From Planctomycetaceae bacterium UBA2972 (GTDB taxonomy: Bacteria > Planctomycetota > Planctomycetia > Pirellulales > Pirellulaceae): 7,514 nt of DNA. Every line of letters begins with the position of its first letter. Position 1 is the stretch's first letter. The DNA lies in contig DEAW01000231.1 of the NCBI GenBank assembly GCA_002348315.1, positions 1-7,514 of the forward strand, given 5' to 3'. Below, in pieces: positions 5,200 to 7,514 of the stretch. The notes below the pieces were generated by a model, which saw only the letters and a list, made by a program, of their open reading frames with translations, did not search any database and was not told where the DNA came from. Both the position numbers and the translations under genes were made by a program.

Positions 5200-7514
5200 G
5201 TGGCAATCAATCAAGGCAAGATCTGTTCGCTTAGGCGACAAGTACATTTCCGTATCGGGATAACGTCCCTGGTACTCGCCTGTGTGATCCTTTCTGGCTG
5301 CAGCCAGTTTCGAGTCCCCAAAATAGATCCCAACGGGAAAGGACTCTTCGTCTCCGGGGATTCAACTGAAATCACCCGCCCATTCAACGACACTGAAAAA
5401 GTTCGCGACCTGCCAACACTCTTTCCCAAACCTGCTTTTCGAATCCCTGAACCAGGTGAAGATGCAACTGGTCGTTCACCCAGTCGTCCACAAAGCTCAA
5501 CCGATCAGAACACCGACACTGCCGATCAGATCACTCCCGGTATGATCTGGGTCTCACCCAAAGTCATGGCAGCTCCCGTCGGTAATGCTGTCGTCCTGAA
5601 AGCAGGAATTGTCGGTTCAAAAAAACAACTTCTCCCCGGGCGGAAACTGGAATGGACAATCGCCGAAGGTAGTCAGGGACTTATCGAAAGTGCAGGAGGA
5701 GGCAATCCAAACACTTTCCGTATGCTATTTCCCAAATATGGAAACCAAGCCTCTGAAACCTATGCTCACACAACGACAGCCGATCGAGCCGAAGTCGTTC
5801 ATCAGGATACGACTGAGGTTTTCGATGATATTGGAGTTGCCAAAGGAGAAGGTTGGGTCGTCGTCTCGTCCGATGTCAAAGGAACTACGGAACTTCTCAT
5901 CGGCGCATCGACTGAAACCAATTGGGATAAGCAGTACCAAAAGATCCTGGTGCATTGGATCGACGCTCAGTGGCAATTTCCAACTTCCGTCTCAGCGAAT
6001 GCCGGCTCCGATCAGGTGTTGACGACTTCCGTCTCACGCCCATCTGATAACACTCCGTTATCAGGTTGGACGATTCGATACAAGTTGGTTAGCAACCGAA
6101 ACGCAACACTATCCTCGGCTGCCAACAATGAACAACTCGATACCATCGATGTAACAACCGATGCTGATGGCCAGGCAACTATCCGAGTCTCGCCCAACGC
6201 CAATCAGGCCGGAGTCGTTTATGTCACGACAGAAGTGATTCGCCCTGCAGATGTCTCGCTGGCCACACCCGCACTGGTTGTCGGCGAATCGACCATTGCT
6301 GTTACCTGGAACTCTCCCGGGCTTCAGGTGACTTCTTCGAGTCCAAAAATTGTCGAGCTTGGTAAAACCATGGAGTGTCAGGTGACGATTGCAAATCCCG
6401 GAAATCAAACTGCCACCAATGTGACCGTTTCTCAAAGTATCCCTGCAGGATTAGCAATCGACACCAGCAATCCTGTCGCCAATATTACTGGCAATCAGGC
6501 GACTTGGAATATCGGTGATCTGGCTCCCCAAACACAAAAGCAACTCACCATTCGCTATACAACCGGACAAGCCGGTGATACGAATCCGAGTTTTCTGGTT
6601 ACCTGTGACGAAGGACTGCAAAATGAGGCCAGTTCGCTCACTAAAGTAATGACAACACCTTTGGAAATCACAATCGAAGGCCCCAGAATCGCCAAGTTGG
6701 GGGATGACATTCAATTCCAAATTCTCTTACACAATGCTTCCACCGAACCCATATCCGGATTACAACTGCTGGAAACTCTCGGGCCGGGACTCATACACAT
6801 TTCAAAGTCCAACCCACTCGGTAATCCCACAGTACGGAAATTAGCATTTCAATCTCGTACGATTGAACCTAACAGTACTACGGTCAAAGCTATCTCTATG
6901 CGAGCGACTCGAGCAGGTACATTGTGCCACACGTTGCAGGCCACGCTTGCTAATGGCCTGGTCTTAAAAAAGGAAGTTTGCATTGAAGTCAGTGCACCAA
7001 TCCAACCGGAATCCAATTCACCACCGGTCGTGCAGGCCAGCATTTTAACACCCGATAACCAACCCGATTGGGAAGCCGGAGAGACAAGTACCCGACGATT
7101 CCAGATTACCAATCAATCCAAAGAACCGATTACCAACGTGACCATTAAGGCAACCCTGCCAGCAGAATTACAACCGCAGTTGGCAAGCGAAGGGCATCGC
7201 AGTGAAGGTCAGTCCGTTCTGCTGGATATCCCTACACTCCTTCCAGGGCAATCCAGAACACTCGTCGTACAAATCCTCGCCACAGATGTCATCACAGACA
7301 CTCTCGTTCAAATGGAAGTCACCGGCGATGCTATTCAGAAGATCACCAAATCAAATCCCGTCACTATTCAAGCCACGACGAAAACCAACCCGCTTGATTT
7401 ATCTCCGCCTCCGGAGGCCGAACCACCTGCCGAATTACCCGATTCCGACCCGCTGCCAAATCTGGACCCTCCTGATTCACAGGATGCTTTTCCGGTTGAA
7501 GACCCTGAAAACGC
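5200..7514 (+). CDS. DUF11-repeat lipoprotein with Ig-like domains (3' end outside window)
   Basis: A membrane-anchored surface or periplasmic protein built of Ig-like beta-sandwich modules; a structural or adhesive role is inferred. 771 complete codons are visible and the frame is open at the right edge. The start is GTG 5200, supported by AAAGGA upstream. The signal has basic residues at 12-18, a hydrophobic core at 19-31 and a perfect lipobox LSGC, with acylated C34. Residues 37-114 are a polar linker rich in Pro, Ser and Thr. A beta-rich domain covers about 115-261 (MIWVSPKVMAAPVG at its start, WIDAQWQFP at 253). A Big_1-like module covers about 262-350 (AGSDQVLTTSV, LSGWTIRYKLV, TDADGQATIRV). 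Three DUF11/CARDB-like repeats follow at about 377-486, 488-599 and 612-725, with signatures such as VTIANPGNQTATNVTVSQSI and TWNIGDLAPQTQKQLTI. Repeat 1 has Cys 393 and 469, repeat 2 has Cys 576 and 594, and repeat 3 has none. The tail from about 730 is rich in Pro, Asp and Glu. Homologues of this N-terminal domain are, from memory, typical of planctomycetes. Confidence 0.9.
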   Translation, partial: MAINQGKICSLRRQVHFRIGITSLVLACVILSGCSQFRVPKIDPNGKGLFVSGDSTEITRPFNDTEKVRDLPTLFPKPAFRIPEPGEDATGRSPSRPQSSTDQNTDTADQITPGMIWVSPKVMAAPVGNAVVLKAGIVGSKKQLLPGRKLEWTIAEGSQGLIESAGGGNPNTFRMLFPKYGNQASETYAHTTTADRAEVVHQDTTEVFDDIGVAKGEGWVVVSSDVKGTTELLIGASTETNWDKQYQKILVHWIDAQWQFPTSVSANAGSDQVLTTSVSRPSDNTPLSGWTIRYKLVSNRNATLSSAANNEQLDTIDVTTDADGQATIRVSPNANQAGVVYVTTEVIRPADVSLATPALVVGESTIAVTWNSPGLQVTSSSPKIVELGKTMECQVTIANPGNQTATNVTVSQSIPAGLAIDTSNPVANITGNQATWNIGDLAPQTQKQLTIRYTTGQAGDTNPSFLVTCDEGLQNEASSLTKVMTTPLEITIEGPRIAKLGDDIQFQILLHNASTEPISGLQLLETLGPGLIHISKSNPLGNPTVRKLAFQSRTIEPNSTTVKAISMRATRAGTLCHTLQATLANGLVLKKEVCIEVSAPIQPESNSPPVVQASILTPDNQPDWEAGETSTRRFQITNQSKEPITNVTIKATLPAELQPQLASEGHRSEGQSVLLDIPTLLPGQSRTLVVQILATDVITDTLVQMEVTGDAIQKITKSNPVTIQATTKTNPLDLSPPPEAEPPAELPDSDPLPNLDPPDSQDAFPVEDPEN

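Noticed and set aside
5609..6022. Plus-strand open frame of 137 residues
   Set aside because: It is an off-frame reading inside the DUF11 lipoprotein gene, which stays open through this stretch with recognisable beta-domain sequence.
6109..6435. Minus-strand open frame of 108 residues
   Set aside because: Antisense to the first DUF11 repeat, with no ribosome site and Cys-rich off-frame composition.

Overview
The window looks like chromosomal DNA of a planctomycete, probably order Planctomycetales, with moderate GC. The evidence is the protein families: a TolC-like lipoprotein with an unusual C-terminal extension, a DUF11-repeat lipoprotein whose N-terminal domain has a planctomycete look, and two proteins of unknown function that resemble planctomycete-restricted families. 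This assignment comes from recognising protein style, not from a marker gene. I see no rRNA, tRNA, CRISPR array, insertion sequence or phage gene.

Layout from left to right. Positions 1-2022 (minus strand) hold a TolC/OEP-family outer-membrane factor with a lipoprotein signal, whose 3' end lies outside the window. Positions 2023-2240 are a 218-base gap with a probable Rho-independent terminator for the next gene and a small hairpin beside a run of seven C. Positions 2241-4872 (minus strand) hold a two-gene operon: a 710-residue exported protein of unknown function, then a 158-residue cytoplasmic-looking protein of unknown function 22 bases downstream. Positions 4873-5199 are a 327-base divergent promoter region with several inverted repeats. 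Positions 5200-7514 (plus strand) hold a DUF11-repeat lipoprotein, cut by the window's right edge.

Three of the four genes encode envelope proteins: two lipoproteins and one secreted protein. The neighbourhood is therefore best read as cell-envelope biology. The TolC-like protein would be the outer-membrane exit duct of an efflux or type I secretion system, but no inner-membrane pump or adaptor gene is present here. The DUF11 protein would be a membrane-anchored, Ig-like structural or adhesive protein. No pathway links the four genes directly.

Three starts were chosen from Shine-Dalgarno sequences and signal peptides: GTG at 2022, ATG at 4872 and GTG at 5200. The most interesting unknown is the 710/158-residue gene pair. 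Nothing here clearly signals a new defence or mobile system.
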